NCBI GenBank assembly: GCA_963575745.1
Contig: CAUYUJ010002772.1
Location: 21,888 to 85,887 of the forward strand
DNA from: Prorocentrum cordatum
Lineage: Eukaryota > Sar > Dinophyceae > Prorocentrales > Prorocentraceae
DNA: 64,000 nt
Direction of reading: 5' to 3'
The notes under the pieces were generated by a model, which did not search any database, was not told where the DNA came from, and saw only the letters and a list, made by a program, of their open reading frames with translations. Position 1 is the stretch's first letter; every line of letters starts with the position of its first letter. The position numbers were made by a program, and so were the translations under genes. This document shows positions 39,310-51,679 of the stretch, piece by piece.

Positions 39310-40150
39310 ATTCTTGCGTGAGAGAAGCATCCGCCCAGCTGTTGCGCTCATCGTATGCAGCGCCTATGCGGGACCAGGAACGAATCCCCGCTTCCCTGGT
39401 GCCGTTCCTCCGCCTTGTCCTGCCCCGCATATTCTGCCTGCTCTGTCTTTTCCTTGTTATCCTGCTTGTTCTCCTTCCCCTCCTCCGCGCCCTTATCCAG
39501 CAGTGGGGGCGGGGAAAGCCCCCCATGGGGCCCGCAGAGCCTGGGTCCTTCAGGTCCGAAGTGTGAACCTCGGCAGGAGCTTCAACATGAGTTCTGGTTC
39601 CTCTCTGGGAATCGGACGCACGACTCATCCGGGCCTGTTAGAGCATCTTTGGAACCACCTCGGAGCATCTTCGACTATCGAGAACAATATTCGACGTCAT
39701 CTTCGGCTCTCTGCGGCTCTCTTGGAGCCGTCTTGGGAGAAAGGTCCAGGGGGGGGCAGGGAAGAGGGGCAAACCCCTCCCCGAAGCGGAAGAAGGGGGG
39801 TGGAGGAGGAAACTCTCCAAGACCATCCACGCGCTACAGGGCCGGTGGGATGGACACGGCAGGTTTCGCGTCCAGTCGACGTGAGATGCGGTGGACCGCC
39901 CACTCCCCCGCCTCCCTTCTCCAAGGAAACGATAGCGCTGGCGGAGCCGTTCAAGATTGATCACTGCTCTGGGGAGCCGTCCAAGGTTGAACATTCCCCT
40001 GGGGAATGGGCGAGGGGGCGAAGGGGGCACATCTCGGTCCCCAGGGCGCACAGGAATGAACCGACGGCGCGAAATCACGATCGAGGATGGCTCCGAGAGC
40101 TGCTTGGGAAGTCCAAGGGCGGATGTCGGGACTGGGCCCTCACGGAAGGG
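39310..40150. other. No gene recognised
   Basis: Long open frames on both strands are Pro/Arg/Ser-rich and without motifs. One plus frame (39318-39566) has a hydrophobic stretch (CLLCLFLVILLVLLPLLRAL) that might be a membrane helix or chance from a CT-rich tract. Confidence 0.35.
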
Positions 40151-41510
40151 CGCGTCGGGCGGCGGGCGGGCGGCGGGCCGGGCGGGCGGGACATTCAAAT
40201 ACGGCGCATATGCACATGATGACGCATGTGCCATGTGACACGCGTGGAACCCGAACGGACGAAACACGGGTCGGGCAAGCGGGGCCTTAACGGGCGGGCG
40301 CGGCAGGCGGCTGGCGGGGCCCGAAGGGCGGGCGAGCGGGTCGGGCGGGCGGGACATTGGAAGTATGGCGCAGATGCAAAGTATGACGCGTGTACCAGGC
40401 GGCACGCGTGGAACCAGAATGGGCGGGCGGCGGGTTGAGCGGGCGAGACTCAAATAGGCGGGCGGGCCGGGCGGGCGGCGGGCCCGGCGGGCGGGGCATG
40501 AAAATAGGACGCATGTGCGCATTGTGACAGGCTGGCGTAGAACCCTGACGGGCGAGACCCTAACGGCCGAGCGGGTCGGGCGGCGGGCGGGGCCCTCGCG
40601 GGCGGACTCGGACGGGCGGGACATTAAAGTATGACGCATGTACACAATATGGCGCATGTACCAAGTGGCACGCGTGGAACCCTGACGGGCGGGCGGCAGG
40701 TAACGCAGGAGGAAGCCCTGACTGGTGGGCGGATCGTGCGGCGGGCGAGCGGCGGGCCAGGCGGGCGGAGACGTTAAAGTACGACGCATATACACATTAT
40801 TACGCATGCGCCAGGTGGCACGCATGGAACCCTCACGGGCGAAAAGCGGGTCGGGCAGGTGGGGCCCTAACGGGCGGGCGGGTCAGGCTGCGGGCGGGAT
40901 CATAACGGGCGGGCGAGTGGCGGTTCGGGCGGGCGGGACATTAAAGTATGGCGCAGATGCCAAGTATGACGCATGTACCAGGTGGCACGCGCGGAACCCT
41001 CACGGTCGGGCTGCGGGTCGAGCAAGTGGACATTAATGGGCGAGTGGGTCGGGCGGGCGGCGGGTCGAGCGGGCGGGACATTAAAGTAGGACGCATGTGC
41101 ACATCATGACGCATGTACCAGGTGGCACGCGTGGAACCCTGACGGGCAGGCGCGGCGGGTCGTGCGGGCGGGGCCCTAACGGCCGGGCGGGTCGGGCGCC
41201 GGGCGGGGCTCTGACGGGCGGGGTCTGGCGGGCGGTACATTAAAGTATCACGCAGTCACACATTATGACGCATGCACCAAGTGGCACGCGTGGAACCCAG
41301 ACGGAGGCGCGGCGGTTCGGGCAGGCAGGAACCCTGACGGGCGGGCGGTTCGGGCGGCGAAAGGGCGGCGGGTCGGGCGGGCGGGACATTAAAGTATGAC
41401 GCATGTGCACATTATGCACATGTAGGAGGTGGCGCGCGTGGAACCCCAACGGGCGAAAGGCGGGTCGGGAAGGCGGAACCCTAACGGGCGGACGGGTAGG
41501 CGGCGGCCGG
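40150..41510. repeat. GC-rich satellite, unit about 150 bp
   Basis: About nine units, each with GCGGGCGGGACATTAAAGTA then TGACGCATGTGCACATTATG, ACGCATGTACCAGGTGGCAC and GCGTGGAACCCTGACGGGCG, at about 40186, 40351, 40500, 40618, 40770, 40938, 41077, 41234 and 41387. Units vary from 115 to 168 bp. Pro/Arg frames here are artefacts. Confidence 0.9.
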
Positions 41511-42150
41511 GACCCGATGAACCTAGCCCTAATGCCTTGTCAGACGAACGCAGGAACCTAGCTCTAATGCCCTGTGCCTGATCCGCTCGCCGAACCCCCA
41601 ACCCGGGCACGCGAACCCGAACCCTGCAACGCTGACCCTGACACCTGAAGCCGAACCCCCCCCCCAGTTCTGACTCGAACGGAATCAACTGAACACCCGA
41701 AACGGAACGCCCAAGCCCGAGCCCCAACCCCGAATCGTAATACCCACGCACGAACAACCTGACCCGAACACCCGAGCCCGAACACCGAAATACGAACCCG
41801 AACACACGAAGTCCAAGTAAGCGCACCAAAATGCCCGAGGGCCGAAAGCGGCAAAACCCGGAAACCCTGGACCCCGAAGGCCCCAGCAGCCGAAGGCCCG
41901 AATGCCTGAGCATTCGGAAACCCGAAGACTCTAATGCCCAACTCGAGCCACCCAACCCGAGAAAATACCATCACAACCCGCAGAAAAACCCAACCCGAAA
42001 ACATACCCCCCCAACTCGAAAAAAAACCCGGCCAACCCGCACAAAACAAAAACCACGGGTTAATTTTTTCGGGTGGAGGCCGGTTTTTTTCTTGGGGTTG
42101 GAGCCGACCCCCCCCCAAAAAGACCCTTTCAACCCGAAACAAAAAAACCC
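41510..42150. repeat. Degenerate CCCGAA/AACCCGA repeats
   Basis: Loose hexamer-like repeats (CCCGAACCC, AACCCGAACAC) extend to about 42000 and turn into CAACCCGAAAAAA words before the 20-bp satellite begins. Similar words in the opposite orientation flank block 1b at 24450-24650. Confidence 0.7.
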
Positions 42151-42157
42151 AGCTCTC

Positions 42158-44578
42158 TAGTTTTCCCTTGGTCGGGTCTAGTTTTCCCTGTGGTCGGGTC
42201 TAGTTCTTCCCTGGTCGGATCTAGTTTTCCTTTGGTCGGGTCGAGTTTTCCCCTGTTCGGGTCTAGCTTTTCCTTTGGTCGGGTCTAGTTTTTCCTTGGT
42301 CGGGTTTAGTTTTTCCTGGTCGGGTCTAGTTTTCCATTGGTCGGGTCTAATTTTCCCTTTGGTCGGGTCTAGTTTGTCCCTAGTCGGATCTAGTTTTGCT
42401 TTGGTCGGGTCTAGTTTGCCCTTGGTCGGGTATAGTTGTTCCTTTGGTCGGGTCTAGTTTTTCTCTGGTCGGGTCTAGTTTTTCCCTGGTCTGGTCTAAT
42501 TTTCCCCTGGTCGGTCTAGTTTTTCCTTTGGTCGGGTCTAGTTGTTCCCTGGTCGGATCTAGTTTTCCTGTGGTCGGGTCTAGTTTTCCAATGGTCAGGT
42601 CGAGTTTTTCCTTTGGTCGGGTCTAGTTTTTTCCCCTGGTCGGGTCTAGTTTTCCTTGTGGTCGGGTCTAGTTTTTCGTTGTTCGGATCTGATTTTCCTC
42701 TGGTCGGGTCTAGTTTTCCCCTTGTCGGGTCTAGTTCTTCCTTTGGTCGGGTCTAGATTTCCCTGGTCGGGTCTAGATTTCCCTGATCGGGTCTAGTTTT
42801 CCCTTGGTCTAGTTTTCCCTGTGGTCGGGTCTAGTTTTTTCCCCTGGTCGGATCTAGTTTTCCTCTGGTCGGGTCTAGTTATTCCTTTGGTCGGGTCTAG
42901 TTTTTCCCTTGGTCGGGTCTAGTTTTTCGGTTGGTCGGGTCTAGTTTTTCTTTGGTCTGGTCTAGTTTTTCCATGGTCGGGTCTGATTTCCCCTGGTCAG
43001 GTCTAGTTTTTCCTTTGGTCGGGTCTAGTTTTTCTCTGGTCGGGTCTAGTTTTTCCGTTGGTCGGGTCTAGTTTTTCTTTGGTCGGGTTTAATTTTTTTC
43101 CTGGTCGGGTCTGATTTCCCCCTGGTCAGGTCTAGTTTTTCCTTTGGTCGGGTCTAGTTTTCCAGTGGTCGGGTCTAGTTTTCCCTGTGGTCTGGTTTAG
43201 TTGTTCCCTGGTCGGATCTAGTGTTCCTCTGGTCGGGTCTAATTTTCCCCTGGTCGGGTCTAGCTTTTCCTTTGGTCGGGTCTAGTTTTTCCTTTGGTCG
43301 GGTCTAGTTCTCCTCTGGTCGGGTCTAGTTTTCCCCTGGTCCGGTCTGGTTTTTCCGTTGGTCGGGTCTAGTTTTTCCCTGGTCGGGTCTAGTTTGTCCC
43401 TGGTCGGAAATAATTGTCCCCTGGTCGGGTCTTGTTCTTCCTTTGGTCGGGTCTAGTTTTTCACCTGGTCGGGTCTAGTTTTGCCTGTGGTCGGATCTAG
43501 TTTTTCCCGAGTCGGATCTAGTTTTCCTCTGGTCGGATCTAGTTTTCCCCTGGTCGGGTATAGTTTTTCCTTTGGTCGGTTCTAGTTGTTCTGGAAACGG
43601 GTCAAGTTTTTCCCTGGTCTGGTCTAGTTTTCCCCTGGCCGGGTCTAGTTTTCCCTGTGGCCGGGTCTAATTTTTCCCTGGTCGGATCTAGTTTTCCTCT
43701 GGTCGGGTTTAGTTTTTCCCCTTGTCGGGTCTAGTTCTTCCTTTGGTCGGGTCTTGTTTTTCCCTGGTCGGGTCTAGATTTCCCTGGTCGGTTCTAGTTT
43801 TCCCCTGGTCGGGTCTAGTTTTTCCTTTGGTCGGGTCTAGTTTTTCCCGTGGTCGGGTCTAGTTTTCCCTGCGGTCGGGTGTAGTTTTTCCCTGGTCGGA
43901 TCTAGTTGTCCTCTGGTCGGGTCTAGTTTTTCCCTGGTCGGGTCTAGTTGTTTTCCTTTGGTCGGGTTTAGCTTTTCTTTGGTCGGGTCTAGTTTTTCCC
44001 TGGTCGTGTCTAGTTTTCCCCTGGTCGGGTCTAAGGTTCCCTTTGGTCGGGTCTAGTTTTCCAGTGGTCGGATCTAGTTTTCCCCTGGCCGGGTCTAATT
44101 CTTCCTTTGGTCGGGTCTAGTTTTTTCCCCTGGTCGGGTCTAGCTTTCCCGAGTCGGTTCTAGTTTTCCCCTGGTCGGGTCTAGTTTTTCTCTGGTCTGG
44201 TCGGGTCTAGTTTTCCCTGTGGTCGGGTCTAGTTTTTCCTTGGTCGGATCTAGTTTTCCTTTGGTCAGGTCAAGTTTTCCCCTGGTCGGTTCTAGTTTTT
44301 CCTGTGGTCGGGTCTAATTCTTCTCTGGTCGGGTCTAGCTGTCCCCTGGTCGGGTCTATTTTTCCCCTGGTCGGGTCTAGTTTTCCCTGTGGTCGGGTCT
44401 AACTTTTCCTTTGGTCGGGTCTAGTTGTTCCTTTGGTCGGGTCTAGTTTTTCCCTGGTCGGGTCTAGTTTTTCCTGTGGTCGGGTCTAGTTTTTCCCTGT
44501 TCGGAGCTAAATTTCCCTGGTCGGGTGTAGTTTTCCCTTGGTCGGGTCTAGTTGTTCCTTTGGTCGGGTCTATTTCCC
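42158..44578. repeat. 20-bp satellite S1, block 2a
   Basis: About 2.4 kb, roughly 117 units of the same TGGTCGGGTCTAGTTTTTCC family and orientation as block 1a. Short higher-order repeats of variants occur near 43000-43150. Confidence 0.96.
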
Positions 44579-44628
44579 AACCATCCTGTGGTGTTGGGTC
44601 CTCGTTTTGAAGAGACGGTGCCCCGCGT
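44579..44628. repeat. Junction J1, copy 2
   Basis: Near-identical to 15905-15954; links the 20-bp array to the CTC/CAT tract. Confidence 0.9.
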
Positions 44629-44970
<342 letters not shown>

Positions 44971-44987
44971 TCGTCACCCACGCCCAT

Positions 44988-45880
44988 CCCGGTACACCCC
45001 TCATACGTTTCGTGGCCCCATAGGGAGCTCCACCGTTTCGTGGCCCCATAGGGAGCTCCACCGAAGTGGCAGGGTCCGCATGCCTCCCCACCACCCATTT
45101 CGGCACACCCCTCACACGTTTCGTGGCCCCATAGGGAGCTCCACCGAAGGCCCCAGTGGCAGGGTCCGCATGCCTCCCCACCACCCATTTCGGCACACCC
45201 TTCACACGCTTCGTGGCCCCATAGGGAGCTCCACCGAAGGCCCCAGTGGCAGGGTCGCATGCCTCCCCACCCATTTCGGCACACCCCTCACGCCCCCCAT
45301 AGGGAGCTCCACCGAAGGCCCCAGTGGCAGGGTCCGCATGCCTCCCCACCGCCCATTTCGGCACACCCCTCACACGTTTCGTGGCCCCATAGGGAGCTCC
45401 ACCGAAGGCCCCAGTGGCAGGGTCCGCATGCCTCCCCACCACCCATTTCGGCACACCCCTCACACGTTTCGTGGCCCCATAGGGAGCTCCACCGAAGGCC
45501 CCAGTGGCAGGGTCCGCATGCCTCCTACCACCCATTTCGGCACACCCTTCACACGCTTCGTGGCCCCATATGGAGCTCCACCGAAGGCCCCAGTGGCAGG
45601 GTCCGCATGCCTCCCCACCACCCATCTCGGCACACCCCTCACACGTTTCGTGGCTCCCTAGGGATCTCCACCGAAGGCCCCAGTGGCAGGGTCCGCATGC
45701 CTCCCCACCACCAATTTCTGCACACCCCTCACACGTTCCGTGGCCCCATAGGGAGCTCCACCGAAGGCCCCAGTGGCAGGGTTCGCATGCCTCCCCACCA
45801 CACATTTCGGCACTCCCCAACACCGATTTCGGCACACCCCTCACACGTTGCGTGGCCCCATAGGGAGCTCCACCGAAGGT
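44988..45880. repeat. 89-bp satellite S2, locus 2
   Basis: About ten to eleven units of the 89-bp family, several shortened, most like the right-hand units of locus 1 (GCATGCCTCCCCACCACCCA variant). Confidence 0.95.
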
Positions 45881-46157
45881 CGGGGGGGGCTTGAGACTCT
45901 GGTGACACATGCGTTGGCACGTATGGGTGGCTATCGGGTGGCTGGAACCGCTGGGGTAATCCGTGGAGGATGGGCTGTGGAAGTCGCTTCTGGAGGCCCT
46001 GCCACTCCATCTCGCGGTCCAAATCCACCTCTTCCTGCGTGCCCAGTAACAGGTCTCATGATGCGATGATGATACTGATGTGTTGGCTCGCCCCAGTGAG
46101 AACTCCTCCTCCGCCCGCCACCTCCTGCCCGCGCTGCCCTGTGCCTCGTCCATGCAG
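45881..46157. other. Unique spacer between S2 and J2 at locus 2
   Basis: About 275 bp that is absent between the 89-bp array and J2 at locus 1. No coding signal or repeat recognised, apart from a short GATGATGATA tract. Confidence 0.6.
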
Positions 46158-46267
46158 TGGCGCGGTGCATATGAGAAGAGGGGCCTAGTTTGCGTGCCCC
46201 CTCCTTCGTTTCATACCCGCGCGGAACTCGCAGCTGCATATGGTTGGGTCCTTCGCCAGGCTAATTT
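46158..46267. repeat. Junction J2, copy 2
   Basis: Matches 23437-23545 with few differences and again leads into the 20-bp satellite. Confidence 0.9.
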
Positions 46268-46939
46268 TTCCTGGTCGGGTTCAGTTTTCCCTGTGGTCGG
46301 GAGTCATTGTTCCCTGGTCGGATCTAGTTGTCCTCTGGTCGGGTCTAGTTTTCCCCTGGTCGGGTCTAGTGTTTCCGTTGGGCGGGTCTAATGTTTTTCT
46401 GGTCGGGTGTAGTTTTGCCCTGGTCGGGTCTAGTTTTCCCCTGGTCGGGTCTAGTTTCCCCTGTGGTCGGGTCGAGTTGTTCCCTGGTCGGGTTTATGTT
46501 TCCCCTGGTCGGGTCTAATTTTCCCCTGGTCGGGTTGAGTGTTTCCTTTGGTCGGGTTTAGTTTTCCTTTGGTCGGGTGCAGTTTTTCCGTGGTCGGGTC
46601 TAGTCTTCCCCTGATCAGTTCTAGCTGTTCCATTGGTCGGGTCTAGTTTTCCCCTTGTCGGGTCTAATTTTCCCCGTGGTCGGGTCTAGTTTTTCCCCTG
46701 GTCGGTTCTAGTTTTCCTCTGGTCGGGTCTAGTTTTCCTCTGGTCTGGTCTAGTTTTTCCTTTGGTCTGGTTGAACTGCTCTATGGTCGGGTCTAGTTTT
46801 CCATGGTCGGGTCTAGTTTTCCCCTGGTCGGGTCTAGTTTTTCTGTTGGTCGGGCCTTGTTGTTTTCCGTGGTCGGGTCTAGTTTTCCCCTGGTCGGGTC
46901 TAGTTTTTCCTTTGATCGGGTCTAGTTTTTCCCTGGTCA
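46268..46939. repeat. 20-bp satellite S1, block 2b
   Basis: About 33 units of the 20-bp family, ending at CCCTGGTCACG, where the segmental duplication begins. Confidence 0.95.
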
Positions 46940-46947
46940 CGCACGAT

Positions 46948-47415
46948 GTCGGTGGTCATGGTGTCGCTGATTGCGCTGATGATGTCGGTGGTCACGATGG
47001 CGACTACGATGGTGGTGATGACGACGACTAGTTATTCCGCTCGCAAGTGTCGCGGCGCCAGCTGCCGCGACGCCGCCTTGGCCTCAGACGGCGCGCCAGA
47101 GGCAGCGTCACGGGCGCGCCAGAGGCAGTGACTCGGCCACGCCAGAGGCAGTGTCTCGGGCAACCATCTCCTAGCGAAGGTCTTCCCAAGGGTTGCTCTT
47201 ATTCTGCCCGCTTCCTGAGGGCGGTGTATTGTCGGGGCGCGCCAGAGGCGGTGCATCCTGGCCGCTTCCTGAGGCCGCTTCCTGAGGGCGGTCAGTTGGC
47301 GGGCGCCCTTCGGTCGCTCCAGGCCGCCTCCTGAGGCCGCTTCGTGTTGGGGCGCGCTCGCCACGGCGGGGCGCGCCAGAGGCAGTGCCTGCGTCCACTT
47401 CGCCCATGGCGGGGA
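46948..47415. repeat. Segmental duplication, copy 2
   Basis: Matches 6689-7157, including the CGCCAGAGGCAG motifs and the small hairpin (about 47049-47071). The left boundary abuts the 20-bp satellite; the right boundary is inside GCCCATGGCGGGG. Confidence 0.9.
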
Positions 47416-47589
47416 GCCCCTCGCCCTCGACCCTGGCGACCTTCCTCGGGGGCGAGGCTGAGTCTGGGTTGGAGACCTCTGGCGCCGAGGCCCGAGTCGC
47501 AATCGCCTGGGCCTCGGGCACGAATTCGACCTTGGCGGCGATGGTCAGGCTTGGGTGCTACTCCCCATTCTTTTTGCTCGTCCTCGGAC

Positions 47590-48200
47590 GACGTCTGCGT
47601 TGTCAGCACGGCGTCGGACGCCGTCGGGCGCCGTCGGGCGCCGTCGGGCTGCCGTCGGGCGCCAGCCGGGCATCTGTCGCAACGGCGGCGGCGTCGTCGG
47701 ACGAGCGTCGAGCGCCGTCGGGCGCCGTCGGGTGGCCCTCGGGCGCCAGCCGGGCACCTGTCGTAACGGCGGCGGCGTCGTCGGAACGGCGTCGGGCGCC
47801 GTCGGGCGGTCGTCGGGCGCCAGCCGGGCACCAGTCGTCACGGCGGTGGCGCCGTCGGACGAGCGTCGGGCGCCGTCGGGCGGCCCTCGGGCGTCAGCCG
47901 GGCACCTGTCGTAACGGCGGCGGCGTCGTCGGAACGGCGTCGGGCGCCGTCGGGCGGTCGTCGGGCGCCAGTCGGATACCTGTCGTAACGGCTGAGGCAT
48001 CGTCGGAACGGCGTCGGGCGCCGTCGGGCGGCCGACGGGCGCCATCCGGGCACCTGTCGTAACGGCGGCGGCGTCGTCGGATCGGCGTCGGGCGCCGTCG
48101 GGCGGTCGTCGGTCGCCAGTCGGGTACCTGTCGTAACGGCGGCGGCGTCGTCGGACGAGCGTCGAGCGCCGTCGGGCGCCGTCGAGTGGCCGTCGGGCGC
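47590..48200. repeat. 75-bp GC-rich minisatellite
   Basis: Seven to eight units with GCCAGCCGGGCACCTGTCG, TAACGGCGGCGGCGTCGTCG and GGGCGCCGTCGGGCGGTCGT, period about 75 bp. It lies 3' of the LINE in LINE orientation and may belong to that element's tail; alternatively it is independent. G/T-rich degenerate sequence follows to about 48520. Confidence 0.85.
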
Positions 48201-48594
48201 CGATATCGGAGTCGGAACTGGGGAGGGCACTGGGGTCGGAGCTGGGTAAAGAATCGGGGTGTGTCCTGCTGCGGGTCTGTTGTGTTGGGTTGGCTGCGGG
48301 ACGGCAGTGGCACGGGTATGTTGCGTGGGTCCGTTGCCGTGGGGCTGCGGTGGGTCGGTTGCTGTGAGTCGGCGTAGGGTGGACGTGGGTCGGCTGCGGT
48401 GGGATGGGGGGTGCCGGTTCGAATTTGTTGCGTGGGTCGGTTGCTGTGGAACTGGTGCGGGTCGGTTGTTGGTACTGGAGGCGCTGGTGGTATCACGGCA
48501 CCGGGGGTAGTGGATGGGTGGCGTTCGGAACCCAACGTCGGGCCAGGACGCGGGTGGAGGGGCCGTGGCCCCGAACGCCTTCACGAGCTTTCGG

Positions 48595-51500
48595 TCAGGG
48601 CGTCTGGGCATATCGTTGGAAATTGGTGCACCTGTACGTCGCATAAACCAACAGGGCGATCGTCGTGAGGGTCTCCTTGGCATTGACCAACGGGTTCACC
48701 AGCAGGAAAGAATGGAGGTTCACGAACTGTCGCGGGTCGAGGTGAGGAAACTGTGCAGCAAGTCGTTTCACCACAGGGCATTTGGCGTAGTGCTCGATCG
48801 AGTCCTGGGTGTGGGTTACTCTGCACAGGACGCAGGTGCCAGCACCTTGAAAACGACGAGCTGTGGTCCAACGGTTCCACATTGTGCTGAAAACCGCCGA
48901 TTGCACCCTCGGGGTCACCAGCGTGCGAAGTTGTCGAAGATGATGAAGACCTGCCCGGCCGTGCCAGCTCTCCGTGCGCTGCCGGACTGGAAATACGGTA
49001 GTGATGTGGGCGTGGTCGGGTAGGTTGAGGCCCCAGCGTCTGTATTTGTGCCTGACGCGAAACTCGGCCGGCGGCGCGTGCGCCTGCAATAATCGAGCGG
49101 ACACGGTGGCTTGGAAACGGGCGCGAATGTGGCTCCAATCCTTCTCGGCGTAGGGGGCGGGGCGCGTCGGTGCCACGGAGCGGTGCAACTCGTCGGGCGC
49201 CCCCAAAGTTGCCGTCATGTCCGAAAAGTTGTTGTCCAATCGGAGGTGGTATGAGTGCTGAAACCATCGCTCTTGCAAGCGGTCGGAAGCCCCCAGTAGT
49301 GATCTGAGGAACTGGGTGCGTCGGTTGAAAGTGCAGCTGAAATTGGCGTTGTTGGGGGCGTGGGGTGACGGGTCGGCAAGGGTAGGGGGGCGCGCGCGGT
49401 CGCTGGGGAGGTGGAAGTCCAGAGGGGTGCCCGGGTCTGCGGGGTGGTCGCCGCAGGCCGTGTCCCACAGTCGTACTCGTAATTGTGCTGCTTGGGCGGC
49501 AGATCGAAGACGTCGGAAAGCGCTGGGGAAATGGTAGGAATGCTGAAGCCACCAAAGGTCCCCTGGAGTTCCCCAATTCCCTGGGCCAGGTGCGGCCCGT
49601 CGCAGACATTGTAACTCCACGTTGAAGGCGTCCTCCGTCGGCTCGCTGAGTTGCGCCACGAAGCCCAAGACCGATATCGCAAACGTGTTGTAAGGCAGTG
49701 CTGAGCAGTGCAGTCCAAGCGGGTGGTTCGCCCACAGCGAAGCACGCTGCCGAAATTTCGCCTCTGGGTCCTTCCAGAGCAAGTCCCGGCTGTCCGGTCC
49801 CACATAGAAGCCCAAGTATTTCCCTGCAAGCGCCCGTTGGGTGGTAGACCAACCCAGGATCAGCGCGTCGAGGCGCGACCGCACCGTCGGTAGCGGGGAC
49901 GCGAATAGTGGTATAACGACCGTCTTCTGCAAAGTGAGTCGTAGTCCAGATATTGCTGCGAACTCGTCGAACAGGGTCGCCAGTCGGGGCGCGTCCTCCC
50001 AGAGGTTTGTCGAAACAACGGCGGTGTCATCCGCATACGCACGAACCAGGATGCCTGGGCAAATCGCTTGAATCTTGCCCAACAACAGCTCCGCGCAGAT
50101 GGCGTACAGTAGAGGGGGCAAGGGACATCCCTGCCGGACGCCTACTGTCAAGGGAAATCCTGGCAGTGTTTCTCCTTGACTCACAATCTGGCACCTGCTA
50201 TTGTCGTACAAGTGCTTCACAAAGCTCCGGGCCGACGCCGGTATATCCAGATGACGCAGCATGTCGTGCAGGTATTCCTGCGAGGGCGACGGGAACGCGG
50301 ACGCAAAGTCGAAGAGGATGATGGCGCCAGACTCTCTTTGGAGCGCGGTGGCCATGCTGGCAAAATCGACGTCGAGAACGTTCTTCAATAGAGATCGGTG
50401 CCGTAAGAAGCCTTGTTGCGAAGGGCCGACCCATGCATTGATAATAAATTCCCAGCGCCTCCGTGCAGCGTTCGAGATGATCCTATTGTCTGTATTCGCG
50501 ATGGATAACGGGCGCGTGCTGTCAGCCGTGCAAACGTCACCGTGGGTTGTGTCACACATCAGCTTCTTCTTCCCCAAACAGACGAGGGTTCCCAAATTGA
50601 AATCATGGCCAGCGGGGTCGTCATCGCTCAGCTCGCGGAGGCATGTCTCCCCCGAGGTGCTCTGGAGAGCGTCGGCGGCTTCCCAAAGGGCTCCGATGGC
50701 GAGCTGGCCGCTTCGCCGCCAAGCGACGCACGGGATCCCGTCGGGGCCTGGCATGCTGTTGCCCGAGTGTTGTATCGCGGGCCCCACGTCTTCCCCTCTT
50801 AATGCCCACTTGTCTGGAGATATGTCAAGGGGTGGGCGAGCGTGGTGGCGACGTGGGCGGCCGGGGCGTGGTCGTGATCGTGGGTCGGTGGGTTGCAGGT
50901 TTGCAGTGGCAGACCGGGTCTGGGCGTCGGCTCCCGTCGGTGCTGGGGCAGGGGTCGACAGGAAGGCTGGGGGGGGCGCAATCCAGCGCTCTCAAATGTC
51001 AGGGTTGACCGGTTGTCGCGTGAAGATTCGGCTCCAATGTTTCCCAAGCTCCTGCGCGATGTCGTGGGGCGTGTGTGCTAGATTGCCGTCTGGGGTTTGG
51101 ATTGCGCCGATGGCGGTGTTGCATCCTGGCTGCAGGCGGCGGAGCTTCGTGAGGATGTGGGATTTCTGCTGCTGGTAATCCCCGGAGTTGATATCGGCCT
51201 CCTGTCGTTGTAAGGCTAGAAGGTCTGTCGTGACGGCGTTGTGGGCAAGGTCCATCGCATGCTGTCGGACTGCTTGTAGCCGCGGCGAGAGACGAGCATT
51301 CGGGTCGGCGCCAGGGGATATCGTAACGAGGTGGGGGTAAGCATTCAAGCACCGCTGCATCGCTGGTACGGCTATACGTTCCGCTGCTCGTATGTATGCC
51401 ATTGTCCAGCCTAGGTGATCGTGCGGGTCGTCGGAGGGGGCGTCGAGTCCTTCTTGGTGCATCTTCGTAGCTACTCGTGTCATGCACTGCTTCAATATCC

Positions 51501-51660
51501 TAAGCCTGCGGAGGGGGTTCTGTCGGTCGCGGTCATCCCGCAGTGTCTCCGTGTATGCAAGGGCCAGGCGGCGGCGCCAATCGGGATGGCGGAAGGGCCC
51601 AGTGGGGAAGTGGCCTACTGTTCCGTGGGCTTGCTGCTTGACCAGACGGGAAATGATGCG
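48595..51660 (-). CDS. LINE ORF2: linker, reverse transcriptase, zinc knuckle
   Basis: The frame is open from the 51.66-kb region (RIISRLVKQQAHGTVGHFPT) to the stop at 48595, except for one TGA at 50992-50994. The linker (IGAIQTPDGNLAHTPHDIAQ) precedes RT motifs: SMPGPDGIPCVAW, TRPLSIANTDNRIISNA, ILFDFASAFPSPSQ (motif A Asp), GVRQGCPLPPLLYAI (motif B) and VRAYADDTAVV (motif C, intact YADD). Later come RHKYRRWGLNLPDHAH and CVLCRVTHTQDSIEHYAKC, a CCHC-like zinc knuckle often found after LINE RTs. The enzyme copies element RNA at the nicked target. Only the TGA and the upstream frame change argue against function. Confidence 0.9.
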
Positions 51661-51679
51661 GGTCTATGTTGCGAGAGGG

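Noticed and set aside
39318-39566. Small membrane protein with a Leu-rich helix
   Set aside because: The hydrophobic run comes from a CTT/CCT-rich tract and the rest of the frame has no family; support is too thin for a CDS call.
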